Shown here piece by piece: positions 51,774-64,000 of a DNA stretch of 64,000 nucleotides. The notes under the pieces are model-generated. The model saw only the letters and a list, made by a program, of their open reading frames with translations, was not told the origin of the DNA and ran no database searches. The position numbers were made by a program, and so were the translations under genes. The DNA comes from Trichoplax sp. H2 (Eukaryota; Placozoa; Uniplacotomia; Trichoplacea): contig NOWV01000169.1 of the NCBI GenBank assembly GCA_003344405.1, forward strand, positions 106,450-170,449, written 5' to 3'. Numbering within the stretch: position 1 is the stretch's first letter; each line of letters opens with the position of its first letter.

Positions 51774-52510
51774 TACAGTACATTATACAGTAAATACAGT
51801 ACTGTACGTACTGTATACTGTACTATACTGTACACTACAGTATTATTGTACTGTACAGTGTACAGTACAGTACTGTCCCGACACAGGTACAGTATACTGT
51901 ACGCGAATAATGATTGTTTCTTTCTTTTACTGTACTGTACGGTATGTAGCATTGATACTGCTATTGATAAAGATAGGTTTTAGCCGTTTAGGACAGTACT
52001 GTACAGTACAGTACGTAGTGGAAAGACAATAGTAACTGCACACTGTACAGTACTTTACAGTACAGTACACAAGGTAGCATGGGCTACTGTACTCAGTGTA
52101 GTGTACAGTACAGTATGGTAATGTTCTCTACGAGAATTTTCTAATAGTAAAAAGATACAAGCGATACTGTACTGTACAGTACTTATACAGTAGACTGAGA
52201 CGAGAGAGAGCTGTTTCAGAGAAAAGAACTTTATTACTGTACAGTACACCGTACAGTACTGTACAGTATAGTACAGTACACTGAGTGAGTGTACAGTGTA
52301 CAGTACTGGAAGAAAACTCATCACATGACGCTCGTTGGCTGGCTGGATTTTTAGATAAAGTACAGTACAGTACATTACAATACGATACCATCTCACACAC
52401 CTGCATAATACAGTACAGTACAATACAGTACAGTAGTGCATATCAGTAAGCCGTTTTACGAATAATACTGTATTGTATGTACAGTACATTGTACAGTACT
52501 GTATATTTAT
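51774..52510. repeat. (TACWG)n array, longest cluster in the window
   Basis: Dense TACTG/TACAG pentamers at 51774-51845, 51847-51905, 51929-51947, 51992-52016, 52040-52070, 52085-52117, 52163-52193, 52235-52306, 52358-52385, 52407-52436 and 52464-52504, separated by short unique stretches. It ends 85 bp before the SLC49A3 start codon. Confidence 0.9.
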
Positions 52511-52588
52511 ACTGTAGTTAGTTAAAACTAAAACTAACTACGATTTTAAAGTAAACAAGACTGTAGTAGTAATTAGAATTAATTAATT

Positions 52589-55500
52589 ATGGAAGGAGAT
52601 GCACAGCTACAATCCACTTCGTCATACAGAGATGGAGAATTTGTTGTTTATACCCGGAGATGGTTTATGTTACTTGTCATCTGTTTGGCAAATGTTGGCA
52701 ATGCAATGGTATTGTTGTAAATTATTTTATTTTAATAGTTATAAGCTGCGAATTATTACAGTTATTACCGAAATACCATGGTACGGAGATGGATGATTTT
52801 ACACCAATTCGTATTGCAGTATACTGTACTGTATTGCTTTGATATTAGCTTAATTTTTCGTATTACAGTTTACGACCATCAAATTGTAAATTAGTAAAAT
52901 ATCAATCCACTATTATGGGTAAAATACAGAGCATTTGATAATAATGTAAAGACTACAGTAATTATAATAATTAATTATTCTAATGATAAACACAGGTACT
53001 GTAGTCTTTAGGAACCGTCAGAGAATACTTAAAAAAACGTTATTTCAGTTCTGTAATTATAAATAAGATACGTACTCGTATTTAGCACGGGCCTGTACGG
53101 CGAGTGACCAACATCAATATCGATCATGAATAGACTAAAATACTATATTTCGTGTGTTCAACCATGCTGAAGAGTACCGTACTTGCATATTGCAAAACCT
53201 AAAATATTATTATGGTAATTATTAGCTTACAGTTAGATAGAATAAATTGATCAATAACTGCTAACGCGTAATTAACGCGATTAACCCTTTTGATAACAGT
53301 GACTACTGTGCATTGATTAAGATAGAATACTTTAGAATGCAGTGTAATAGTGTAAGGGCTACTAGTAGTCCTTAAATAATATCACTGGGCTAACTTTATT
53401 AATGTGGGTACTAGAGATGCTAGAGGAAGAGACTGGACATACGAGTATCTTTGATTAAAAGATTCCGATAATTTCTTTAAAGAGTACACGTACTAGCCAT
53501 ACTGTATATCTGTAATTATATACAATTTTTAGTAGCCCTTGTACGTATAATAAAAGTAGGCATAATTGTAGTTATATTAATTCGGGATTATTTACTGAAT
53601 TATCCGCTTCAGAATAATTCGTCGACGACTAGCCAATTCTCACTCATGACTCAGTAATCGATACCTTACTACTTCAAGTAACTGCCTTCTTGCAGATTAT
53701 ACCTAGTAATAAATTCTATTCTTTATTGAAAGAAGTGAAAAGCTTAAGTACTATACGTTCGGATACACTAGTTTATATTGCTATTAAAGAAATAATAAAA
53801 CCATATTATATCAGCTACAGGAAACGTCAAAATTGGAAAGTGTAAGCATGTAACCATCTGATAATTAATAGCGAATAAAGATTGCAGACAAGGAGTTCTC
53901 TATCTTCATAAAATGGTTAATTATAATTATAGAGTATAATATTGTTGATTAAAACATCTCTAATTCTCTTTTATCATAATATTATAATTACAACTATGCA
54001 GATAAAAATAATGTAGATAACTGTACTCAGCAAAGAAATTTTAAAGAAATTCGATAGCATATTATCGAGGCCATATTTGAATTTACTGGTATCAAACATT
54101 ATTCATTCAGGTACTTAGTAGTAATTGCACCCGGATTTAACTATAATTATGAACAGCATACCCGGGGCACAAATTTTTACATTTGCAATCCCTAATTCAA
54201 AGTCAGGCACAGCTACACTAATATTACAACATATTAATCTGGAAAGGCCATGATATTATGGCCTAGGCTAAGTATACTAGTAGCATATCATAGTATTACG
54301 GCGCGATTTACATACTCTGACATTAACGGATGATTTATTGAAAATTCTGGTCTCGTATGAAAGCGGCACCATTTAACGTTAAAATTGATTAGCTGTGATT
54401 ACATATTAATTTTAAGGTTCGAAGATTTATGAACTTTATTTACTGAATTAAACACTGTATATATTTCACTTAGATGTGGATATCTTTTGCATCAGTAGCC
54501 GATGTTACCGCAGAATTTTACGATGTCACCTCCTTTCAAGTTGATTTCCTATCTTTGACCTACATGATTGCATTCCTGGTAATCGGTTTATTTTCGTCCT
54601 GGCTTATAGATACATGGGGCCTACGGATAGGTGTAAGATACGAATGATTATTTACGGTAGTAGGGTCAGTAGTTTCTCCTTGGTAAAGATATATAAAAGG
54701 AACGTGAACAATAATTTATCAGGATCGTTCCTGCTACAGATTGGTGATACCATATGATCTTAACGGATCATGTTTCTAGTCAACTGGACAGATGTTTATT
54801 TTAACAGAGTATTAGCTCATCTCTATTGATAAACGTAGAGCAATTATTTTTTCCTAACAATGATTTGTTTCTGTTATAGGTTTTATTCAGTGTTTATGTC
54901 ACTTTAATTGGCGCAGTAATCAGAATCTTGAGTGGACTCTCTTTTGTAAATAAGAGATACAAATATTCTGTAGTTATGATAGGACAAACCTTAGGTGCAA
55001 TTGCTCAACCATTCTTGTTGGAATCACCAACAAAACTAGCGGCATTGTGGTTTCCTGGCAATCAACGAGCTATCGCTAACACTCTAAGTACAATGTGTAT
55101 GTGAAAGTAAATCATTTGCTATCGTATGTTAAAGAAATCACATAAAGAATTAGTTGCTTCTTTAAGGCAATTCTTTATGTTAATATTGTGATGAAATTCG
55201 ATTGCAAGGTATAAGTGTGGTGGTCGGCTAGTATTTGATAAAGTAGAGCATTTTAAAAGTAAAGCACTGTACGTTAAGAAGTTACATGTTGGTCGCCCAC
55301 GATCACAATTTTAAGTTCATGATACCAGTATCGTTACCGCAGCCTTCACTCTGTGATAGCTACATTCTAAGATAAATACATTTTAAGAATACAGTAAGTA
55401 GCGTTAAATTGCGGCTCAAAATAATAAGATCTAATCTTAATCAAATTAAATTTGTATTGCTGCAAACAGCAAACCCCTGCGGAATCCTTCTGGCGAATGC

Positions 55501-56934
55501 TCTTTCTCCTGTCATAGTTACTAGTACAAATAAGTTACCGTTAATGGTAAGTGTAATGCATGCATTTTTCCTGCAATGAGTTCGATGGCTATGAAGCTGT
55601 TAGTAACATTAATTTTCATATTTTCTTAGCTTGAACTGTATACGATTATACCGGCAATAGCTGTTATTCTAGCTACTTTAGGATTTTGTGAGAATACCCC
55701 GCCGAGACCACCTAGCTCATCAGCTGCAGAAGTTGGGGAACCTTTCTTTGACGGCTTAAAATTGGTATGATCAGCAATGTATCTCAATTTTGATTTATAA
55801 ATTTGACTGATCCCTTTAATTCTATTCGTCATGCCTATCGGATTATTTATTGCAGGTATTCCAGTCTCGATCTTATATTGTTTTATTCATATGTATGGGA
55901 GTTGGAATCGGCATATTTAGTGCATTGAGTACCGTTATCGAACAAGTTCTCTGCGTTCGCGGTTATAGTAATGTATGTCGTGTACGATGAATGCAAGAAG
56001 ATGTCTGATATATAATAGTTTATACTTTACGAAAGATATATATCGGTATGTCATAATTCCTTTCGATCCAATTAGGAGTTCTCTGGGCTTTGCGGTGCCC
56101 TTATGATTGGATGCGGCTTAATCGGAGCGCTTCTCAGCGGCGTATATGTAGATCGAACTAAAAAGTTTATCGAAACCGCGAAGGTCTTGATATGTTGCGC
56201 TACCTTCACCTTAATAGCATTTTCTATAGTAAGTGTACCTTCTAATATTTTATCAATCCTATTTTGTATTCGCAATATATATTAAATATTTATGCCTCGT
56301 ATAATGCAAATCTCTTCGGCTATTTATATTTTTTATTGCGCAATTTATATAACATTTTGAGGTAGAATTTTCGACAGTTCATGATAATAAGTCTTATTTT
56401 ATGTCTGTAGATCACCCGATTTCGGGGCTTACCTGCTCCAACTATACTATGTATATGTCTTTTCGGAGCATTTGCATTTGGACTTCTTCCAGTCGGTCTA
56501 GAATTAGCTGTGGAATGTACTTACCCTGTAGCGGAAGCAACGAGTTCTGGTCTTCTATGGATGTCGGGGTATAATGCATGTTACTATGAATCTTAGTTAT
56601 TACATCGTAAAAAATTGCTAATCTCGATATAAAAAATGTTCTTTTCCGCTTAAAGCGTCTAATATGAATATTATTTCTTAGGCAAATTTTTGGAATTATT
56701 TGTATCGTATCTTCTCAGGCTGTATCTACGCCACTTCCTGTGGCTGAAATACCTTACTCTAACTGCGCTAATAGTACGGCTAATAGAGACAGTGGACCTC
56801 TTGATATGACATGGTCATTGCTATTTATGTCCTCATTTGCTGTAATCGCATCATGTTTGCTAGTAGTACTTTTTCATACACCTTATAAACGGTTAAATGC
56901 TGAAAAAAAATATGGAGAAGAGTATGGTTGTTGA
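52589..56934 (+). CDS. SLC49A3: SLC49A3 (MFSD7)-type major facilitator transporter
   Basis: Nine exons join in phase: 52589-52708, 54474-54632, 54880-55096, 55470-55546, 55630-55764, 55856-55972, 56076-56228, 56411-56568 and 56682-56934. They give 462 residues. The N-terminus reads VVYTRRWFMLLVICLANVGN, then MWISFASVADVTAEFYDV. IGQTLGAIAQPF, TKLAALWFPGNQRAIANTLS and NPCGILLANALSPVIV are in order and match SLC49A3. The central loop has ENTPPRPPSSS and FFDGLKL. In the second half are SALSTVIEQVLC, GVYVDRTKKFIETAK and LELAVECTYPVAEATSSG. The end is LLVVLFHTPYKRLNAEKK. About twelve membrane helices are expected. Relatives FLVCR1/2 carry choline and haem-related cargo; the substrate of SLC49A3 is not firmly known. 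The first intron (1.77 kb) is by far the longest. Confidence 0.95.
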
Positions 56935-59900
56935 TATAATTGATGTACTGTATACTAAGATCTTATAAGATCTTATAACTAATATTTCGTTACATGATTT
57001 ATATGAATTAAAATAACAATTATCATACTTTATTCGCTGAAATTATAATTTGCACATTCAATACATATTCACATTGGACACTTGCACTATATTAGCCGAC
57101 TACGCACAACACCCAGAGTCATGTAGTGGTTTTAGAAAACTTAGTTTTATGTGCCCTATGTCAATTTTAAATATATATAATCTGCATGCCTTTAGACAGC
57201 ATGATTTCTTTTCATTTACTGAACTTTTAGTTAATTAGTATACGCTTATACAATACACTTTTTTTTAACACAATGCCTATATGGCCTTGACATAATGCGT
57301 AAATACTTTCGGCTTTAATAGCAGAATTTGTAGTCGTATGCCTGATTCCTTTCATAAATTGCTTTTTCGGTAAAGGTGCCCGTGCATACAGTACTATCTA
57401 TTCTATATCAGAAATTTCTTAGCTAGAATTTGAATTGATTTACGTACACGTATGATTCTACTGAAGTAGGCGCTGTTTCAGGTTACTCACATGTAGTAGT
57501 TAAAACGTACAGACGTTGCCTTGAATTAATTGTATAACAATTGCCTGCGCGTTTGTTTATTGAATTCTATCTTCATTGTACCATACCTACTACGCGATTA
57601 CTAGGGTTACTGATATCAATCCGTCAGGATTCAGGTGGTATACTGTACGGAATTTTAGTATACGGAATGCATTTGTAATAAAGGTTAATTTTTTAGAATT
57701 CTCCTTCAAGCTTTTCTTATTATAATAAGTATTGTAGTCGTAAAAATAACTTAATTTGGTTTAACCACAGTAAGATTACCTTAGTATCGTAACATATTGT
57801 AACCCGACTTCTTTATTCGGGTTAGAAATTAAGAATATTCTATACCATAACTTTGATAAGGATATCACGATGTTAGATTGTAATTCATGCGATGTACTTA
57901 ATTAGTATAATGCTCATGCTTCAATTATGATAAAAAAAACTTGTAACCAATTTCGATTACAAAGTACAGTTGAAATAATGATACTTCGTTATTGAATACA
58001 GCGTAAACCTAAACATTTCGATCTGGGTTCTAATTTAAGATTGTTAGTCTGTCTTAGTCTATTTTTTAGTTATATGTTATATACCGTAGAAGAGTACAAT
58101 TTGTAGATTTAGTAATTTTGGGAATCTGGGGTACAATTTATCTGATCAGATGTGTTCAATTGCTAGTTTTGTTTGGAATACTTTAGAATAGTAATTTGAT
58201 AGTACTGTATGTTACCACCAATTGCTCTGCGTAGCATATAAAAGGTGGCGTAGTTCAAGTCTTAGCTGAAGATAGAAAGTGAAGATTAGAATCTTCCTGT
58301 ATTCGGGAGTAAATCGTATTTTACGTTGGTAGTTTGATTGGTTGAGGCAGTAATTCTGCCCTTATTATCATTTTTAACTAATTTTTATAAGTTGTTTGCT
58401 AAATCATAAATAAACTGGTGTTTTCCCCTAATTTTCCTTTAGTTAGAAGTCAAAAGTTATTAGACTTAAACTTTTACGTTCATTTTATTACTCATTTCTG
58501 TACTGTACTTCGTATCTCATAGATTAATGTTACGAAATGTTCATATATGATATTTAGTATAGACAAATAGAGTATATTATATTGTATTACAAGCGGATTA
58601 TCCTAGTTACTATACTGTACTGTACAGCAAAATAATAATTCTTTTTAATTATCACGGCACATGCGTATAGTGTCTGTAGTACAGTATAATATGTACTGTA
58701 TGATACTTAATTGTAGATATCTTGGCCAACTGCGTTAGTGTACAGAACTGTACAGTACTGTACTGTACATTGGATCCCTCAACTGTACAGTACATATATA
58801 TATCAATAGCTTTCTATCATACTGCGTTGATATAAAATAACATAACATAGGAAGCCCTAAAAGTTATTCAGTTGTTATAAATTTTCCTGAGGTCGCTGGA
58901 AGTAGAGTAAAAAGCTAACCCTTAAATATCAGACAGTCGGAGCTATATCGCTCTGATCCTACGTAATAATCTTCTTGGCAAGTGCCCAGAAGTATTACAC
59001 TGTCTATTTAATTAATTAAATGATACTGAATTTGAACGAACGTGTTACGTATTGCTAGCGCCTGCTACCATCTTATTTTATGACACCTTGTATTCTTATC
59101 AGTTACTGTATGGTAGTACTGTAGTTCTGTTACGTATCGGATATTATTGTTTGGAGCATTGATTCCGGTGTATAAAGAGGTTGGAAGAATTAATAAAGGT
59201 AGATATTCTCGTGGAAAGATAGCTGCTAGTCTCACTCCAGTTATCTGAGTTACAACCTTTTACACCCTACAAATCTAACTAACGCAATGCACGTGCTACC
59301 GTATATTAACTTCCTTCACCTGGGTTACTATGGCACGGTGATGTACTATTCAAGTACTAGTGGGTTCGACTAGTATACTGTAATTACTCAGTCATTTACA
59401 TTGGTACATCAGGCACGTACACCTCTTCAAGTTCTATACATGAATAGTGTACACATACTCTACGTGATTGCGATTACAAAAATACTACATTATGGTGTTA
59501 CTACAGACAGTCACTTACTAGAAGCTTATAACCGCTTCTCCTTTCCATAATTATGTTTATTACAGTTATAAAAAGACTGTTAACTGTAAACACTTATGGG
59601 TAAGACCACTTAATAGGCGAAGGGATTCCATGTCGGTATTTTATTATTATGAAAAGACTGCTTTCAATCAAACAAAGTATAAACCGAAACATTCAAAGTT
59701 CTATAAATAGCTAGAGCAAGTTATAAAATAAATCAAGTCAATTGTGAATCATTGTAACAATACAAATGTCATGTACTGCCGAATGCATCGATTTCGAAGT
59801 ACGCGTATGGTATAAGCACAAATAGCTACGTATTATAATTACAAATACGATAAAAGTGATTGGTTTCTTTCATGTTTTCGTTCTAGGTTTCCGGCGAGAA

Positions 59901-59993
59901 TACAAGTTTATATAAGCTTTTGTTGTCAACAGTTGTAAGCCCTTCACGAATTTGAACAACCTGTAATTCATCAAGAAACGAACGGAGATGGAA
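56935..59993. other. Convergent SLC49A3/CCT7 spacer
   Basis: 3.06 kb between two 3' ends. AT-rich; a tandem ATAAGATCTTATAAGATC-type motif lies just after SLC49A3 (about 56957-56980). Limited (TACWG)n is found at about 58612-58627 and 58740-58795. Open frames are short and without motifs; no gene can be supported. Confidence 0.6.
58740..58795. repeat. (TACWG)n run
   Basis: Two short TACTG/TACAG runs in the convergent SLC49A3/CCT7 spacer; with the run at 58612-58627 this is the main occurrence of the repeat in a convergent spacer. Confidence 0.8.
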
Positions 59994-62900
59994 TTACATG
60001 CCACGAGGTCTAGCAGGTCTACCTCGCCCACGACCTGCCATATCCCGTGAAATCGGAGGTGGACCGTCCGAACTAGACTTCGGACCTTTGATGGTTTCAT
60101 CTACAGATAAAATTAAACAGGCAGCTTCCACAGCAGCGGTAATAGCATTATTTTTGATGATGGCTGGTTCCCATACACAAGCTTCGAAGTTATCAGTGAT
60201 ATCTTCTCGATTGATATCGACACCATACCAAATACCTCCTACCAGAGCAGATTTGTTACTGAATGCATTATATAATAAATATTTCTTTATTGCTAAATTG
60301 GTTAAATTACCTTCTGCATGCTTTTGTCTTAATTTATTAAGAATATTAGTAGCATCGAAGCCAGCATTATCGCATAATTGCCTAGGAATAATTTCTAATG
60401 CCATTGCCATCGCACCAATGATTAATTGTTCTTTACCATAAATCGTACGAGAACATTCCCTCAAATAACGTGAGAGTTCCATTTCGATCGCGCCACCTCC
60501 AGCAACAACAGAATCATTCTTCATAGCTCTTCTTACAATCATAATGGCATCATGAAGTGATCTCTCCGTTTCTTCCATAAATTGCTGAGCGCCACCACGA
60601 ATGATAATGGTACATGTCTTAGCCTTCGGGCATCCAGTAAAAATGTTATACCTATCGAACGGAGAGAAAAAGAAGAATTTCCCAATTTCCCAAATAGTTC
60701 AGATGTCTTGTAATATTTTATCACCAAAAGTTTCGAGAAAATTTGTAACAATCCTAACGTACTATAATGCAACATGTATTGAGAATTATCCTTACCTATC
60801 ACCACCAATCTGCTCCTCTACGAAGAGCTTACAGTTCCCAAGAACATCATCTTTGAGATCTTGGACAGATGTTTGGATACTACCTCCACAGGCCTTTAAC
60901 GTTCTCTTCATATCTTCCTCTTGCACCCGACCAGCGCAAAATATATCACTAACAATAGATAAATTAAGTAAGCCATTCTCAATTAAAGATTAGTTAAACA
61001 AGTTATTATAATATTAGCCATAAATTAAAATAACGAACCGATCAGCAAAGTATTGAGTAGCAACATCGCCAATAGGCAATTTTGACAACACAACTTTAGC
61101 TCCACTTTCCACGATCTTTTCTAATTTGTCATATAATATTTTCCATTCTGCATCAACTACTGCTTGGTACTCCTATATATATTAATTCCGATATAAATAA
61201 CGAGCGATCGAAAAATTAAACCAGAAAATTCTTGCGTTACAACACCTTAACGTTATCGATCCTAACTTCTGCGTTTTCCTTTTCTGCTTTTAATTCTAAT
61301 TCTACATTTAAAAGTACAATCTTTGGATTTTGGTATCTTTTTGGCTGCATTTCAAAACCAGCATAAGAAAAAGTCTTCTTAAATGCAACACCAGCCACCA
61401 AGCGAGAATCCTGTAGGCCGCCTCCTGCTACTTTTTTCATGCCAATCATATCTAGTGGCAATAAATCATCCAGCATAGTAACAGCGTCTACTACTATTTT
61501 CGCGAAAAAGTCCTTTTGTGAAGAAATTAACTTAGAGCTCATAGCAGTCATTGCACATTTTTCAAGCAGCTTTCTCTGCTCACTAAAAACAGAGCAAATA
61601 AACGCTAAAGGTTATATGCTAACAGATCTGTTGTTGAAAATGTATAATTCAAAATAATTGATTTAGCTACCTCGCATCTTCACTTTTAACGTGAACTGCC
61701 ATATCCTGAATTTTTCTTAGAGCCTGTTTGTACCAGAAAAATACTTAAACTTTGAATAGCAGCAATCAATAATCTTTAGATGAGTACAAACTTCACGGCA
61801 AATATATTATTAAGAGATTGTGATAATTACCAGTTCAGCTCCACGTCGTAAGCTTTTAATTATAATACGAGGATGAACGCCATCTTCAACGAAGAGCTTT
61901 ACTTGTTTCATAAATTCAGTAGCGAGTAAAACTACCGTAGTCGTTCCATCGCCAACCTGCATAGAGATAAATGATATTAGTTATCTCTTGGATCTATATC
62001 GAAAATTAGCATTAGAAAGACGTGCAAACTTGTTACAAAATTTTAAAAACAATTTTAGTTGCCTAAATTAATGTGAGTTACCTCACGATAGTTTAGATAA
62101 AAAGAACATTTGCTATCGAGTTTCACTTATTGCATTATATATTTAGTTATCAGATTAGATTTCAGTAATATTAGACTACTTTAATAAATGGTCAAAACAT
62201 TTTAATAATATTATTGCTCCCATAAGTATGACTGGTGTGTCTCTACTGCCATGCTTTACTGCAACTTACTTGCCACTCACTGCCAGACTCCTAAAAGTTA
62301 CTGGCAGTAGCAGCCCCCTTATTTTACTGTCAGTAAGATACTAAATATGACTAAATAAGCTGGAGAGCTTTGATTTGTGGTGTTGGAAGGAATCCATAGT
62401 TATTGCTACAGGAAGGTATTCAGACTAAGACAATTGCTCCTCCCGGACAACTGCCAAAAATTAAGTTATAACATTGGATTATGTTACTTGCAAGGAATTT
62501 TATTTTGTTATCTATGAATCCATATAAAATTTTATTCAAGTGGATTGCATAAGCATCCTCTAATTCCTTTGTCTTATAAATCTTTAAGAAATATAAGGCT
62601 TAACTTAATACAACTATGTCAGTCCTAAGCTATATCAATTGAAGGATAATGCTGCAGAAACCGGGTTAATATAGATTCGTAATGTATTACAATAGTAAAT
62701 GTCGTTTAGGAATACACATGCTGCAAAGATATTAACTGGCAGCCGCGCCATTTTGCACTATATAATTATATACTGGCTGATTAGAAAGGGTTTCAGGGGT
62801 GATACGATTCAGACAATGATAATTCAGTCTCTGTTGTTTACCTCTGCGTCCTGAGATTGTGCAATATCAACTAAAATCTTTGCTGCCGGATGGACGATTT

Positions 62901-63905
62901 CCAACCTCTTCATAATAGTTGCCCCATCGTTTGAAATTGTAGTTCGACCTGTAAATAAAAAGAATAACAAAGGATAAGGCTTATTAAGGAATGTTACGCA
63001 GTGTAGTAAAGCTTTTTACGAAAATTAATCATAATTTGCGCATTAAATTATGAATCGACTAATGTACAAGCAAAATGCAAAACTTATCGTAGCTAATTTA
63101 CAGTTCAAGCATATAAAGTAAAAATTTATTCTATTTCTGTGCTCATTAATAATAATAAAGCAGGTTCAATGAAATTGATCCGAAGGTTCGCACTACTGTC
63201 AATAATCCTATCATTAACAACAATTAATCGATTACATAGATAAATTAATTCATCAATTCTCAACTTAGCCTAAAGTTAACTGCGATTAGCAATCGTTCTT
63301 CTATTCTGAATAAACGAAACAGCATCATGATCCATATATCATGTTACAACATACTGCTATTCGAATGCACGGCACTAACATCTTCATTTAGTATTTCAGC
63401 AGATTACAGATCCGAAATTTACTATCATTGGCAGCAGCCTACGGTTATTTCAGTATTCGCATATGAAACAGTGCAGTCATTCTATTTCATATACTGTAAT
63501 TACTCGGATAAAATTAACGAATAATAGTTCACTATTACAGCTTTTCAACTATTCTAAAATACCTGTACTGTCAACAATCAGCTTATCCATACCACGCGGT
63601 CCGAGAGTAGTTTGAACAGCGTCTGCAATGAGTTGGCAAGCATTAATGTTACTTATCAGTTGCGGTTTTCCTTGGGAAGTATCAGTTCCATCTTTTAACA
63701 GAATGATTTGTGGCTGCTGTAAAACGTTTGCGATGCCCGTTAAGTATTCGATAAATTATTAATAAAATAATACAAAATTTCATATCAAATCCCTGGATTA
63801 AACTGTAACTCTATCTCAATCGTATTATAGCATATCGATGCAGAGAAAAAATGGTAGATGACATAAGATTTAATCCTGATTATAACCTACCATTAAGGAG
63901 GCCAT
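59994..63905 (-). CDS. CCT7: CCT7, eta subunit of the TRiC/CCT chaperonin
   Basis: Ten exons join in phase to 554 residues (human about 543): 63891-63905, 63563-63716, 62842-62948, 61831-61956, 61671-61723, 61246-61582, 61039-61172, 60796-60948, 60311-60651 and 59994-60238. Translation starts [19 protein letters not shown]. Nucleotide-binding motifs are [26 protein letters not shown] and [15 protein letters not shown]. Eta-specific stretches include [60 protein letters not shown] and [19 protein letters not shown]. The tail [16 protein letters not shown] is a Gly/Arg-rich version of the usual CCT7 end. The complex folds actin, tubulin and many other cytosolic proteins using ATP. Introns are mostly 72-174 bp, with two longer ones (614 and 885 bp). 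The first exon holds only five codons. Confidence 0.97.
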
Positions 63906-64000
63906 ATTCGATTTGCTTGTAGCCTGTGTACAGTAAGTTATCTCACAACTATCGTTGGCTTTCCTCTACTTTATGGCCCGGCCCGCGCACGCACGCACCG
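63906..64000. promoter_or_regulatory. 5' flank of CCT7 with GC-rich end
   Basis: The last ~27 bases (from about 63974) are strongly GC- and CpG-rich with GCAC repeats, unlike anything else in the window. Position suggests the CCT7 promoter or 5' untranslated region. Confidence 0.4.

Larger units (their letters stand above)
50777..52588. promoter_or_regulatory. Divergent LDB/SLC49A3 spacer, repeat-rich
   Basis: 1.8 kb between the start codons of LDB (-) and SLC49A3 (+), holding both promoters. About half is (TACWG)n repeat. No TATA box and no additional gene can be supported; all the open frames here are repeat-driven. Confidence 0.6.

Noticed and set aside
51716-52489. Open frames of 78-144 codons on both strands upstream of SLC49A3
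   Set aside because: Same repeat-driven artefact; overlapping frames on opposite strands with the same Tyr/Cys/Thr/Val pattern.
59998-60441. 147-codon plus-strand frame over the CCT7 3' end
   Set aside because: Antisense shadow of CCT7 coding sequence.
1-64000. CRISPR arrays, operons, bacterial promoters, rRNA or complete tRNA genes
   Set aside because: The window is eukaryotic with spliced genes; repeats are pentameric or dispersed, without direct repeats plus unique spacers, and no cloverleaf was found by eye.

Overview
The window looks like nuclear DNA of an early-branching animal, most likely a placozoan (Trichoplax/Hoilungia type). It is AT-rich (roughly two-thirds A+T by eye) and intron-rich, with mostly short GT-AG introns (about 70-200 bp, a few longer). 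It carries animal-type genes: a LIM-domain-binding protein, FANCI, BCCIP, a CNNM metal transporter and secreted kringle proteins. The phylum call is inference. There are no bacterial or viral genes, no CRISPR array and no convincing tRNA gene.

Layout, left to right: EDRF1 (-, 88 to about 7760); FANCI (+, 8771-19426); intronless BCCIP (-, 21035-21883); NOC3L (+, 22536-26998); ADISSP/C20orf27 (-, 28019-28690, first exon not located); CNNM (+, 30261-32922). Next comes an accessory block with a short secreted Thr/Tyr-rich protein (-, 36233-37186), an unrecognised 109-residue protein (-, 37548-38036), and a head-to-head pair of secreted kringle/Thr-rich proteins (-, 40081-41599; +, 41975-43165). 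Conserved genes then resume with LDB/Chip (-, 45221-50776), SLC49A3/MFSD7 (+, 52589-56934) and CCT7 (-, 59994-63905). I rebuilt exon-intron structures with compatible phases for CNNM, LDB, SLC49A3, CCT7 and the small secreted genes, and partly for FANCI, EDRF1, NOC3L and ADISSP.

The conserved genes alternate strand strictly, so every spacer is either divergent (promoter-promoter) or convergent. A strand-symmetric pentamer microsatellite, (TACWG)n, is packed into the divergent spacers (BCCIP/NOC3L, ADISSP/CNNM, LDB/SLC49A3, and a short run at EDRF1/FANCI). It is much sparser in convergent spacers and nearly absent from exons and most introns.

FANCI and BCCIP, tail to tail, both act in homologous recombination and interstrand crosslink repair. 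EDRF1, BCCIP, NOC3L, CNNM1/2 and LDB1 all have human relatives on chromosome arm 10q, so this may be a surviving piece of an ancestral animal linkage group.

The large LDB intron holds two 20-N assembly gaps around a 1.07 kb copy of a sequence also present at 38.3-39.4 kb. The outer ends of the two gaps repeat the same 340-354 bp, so the scaffold order there is suspect or reflects an insertion allele.
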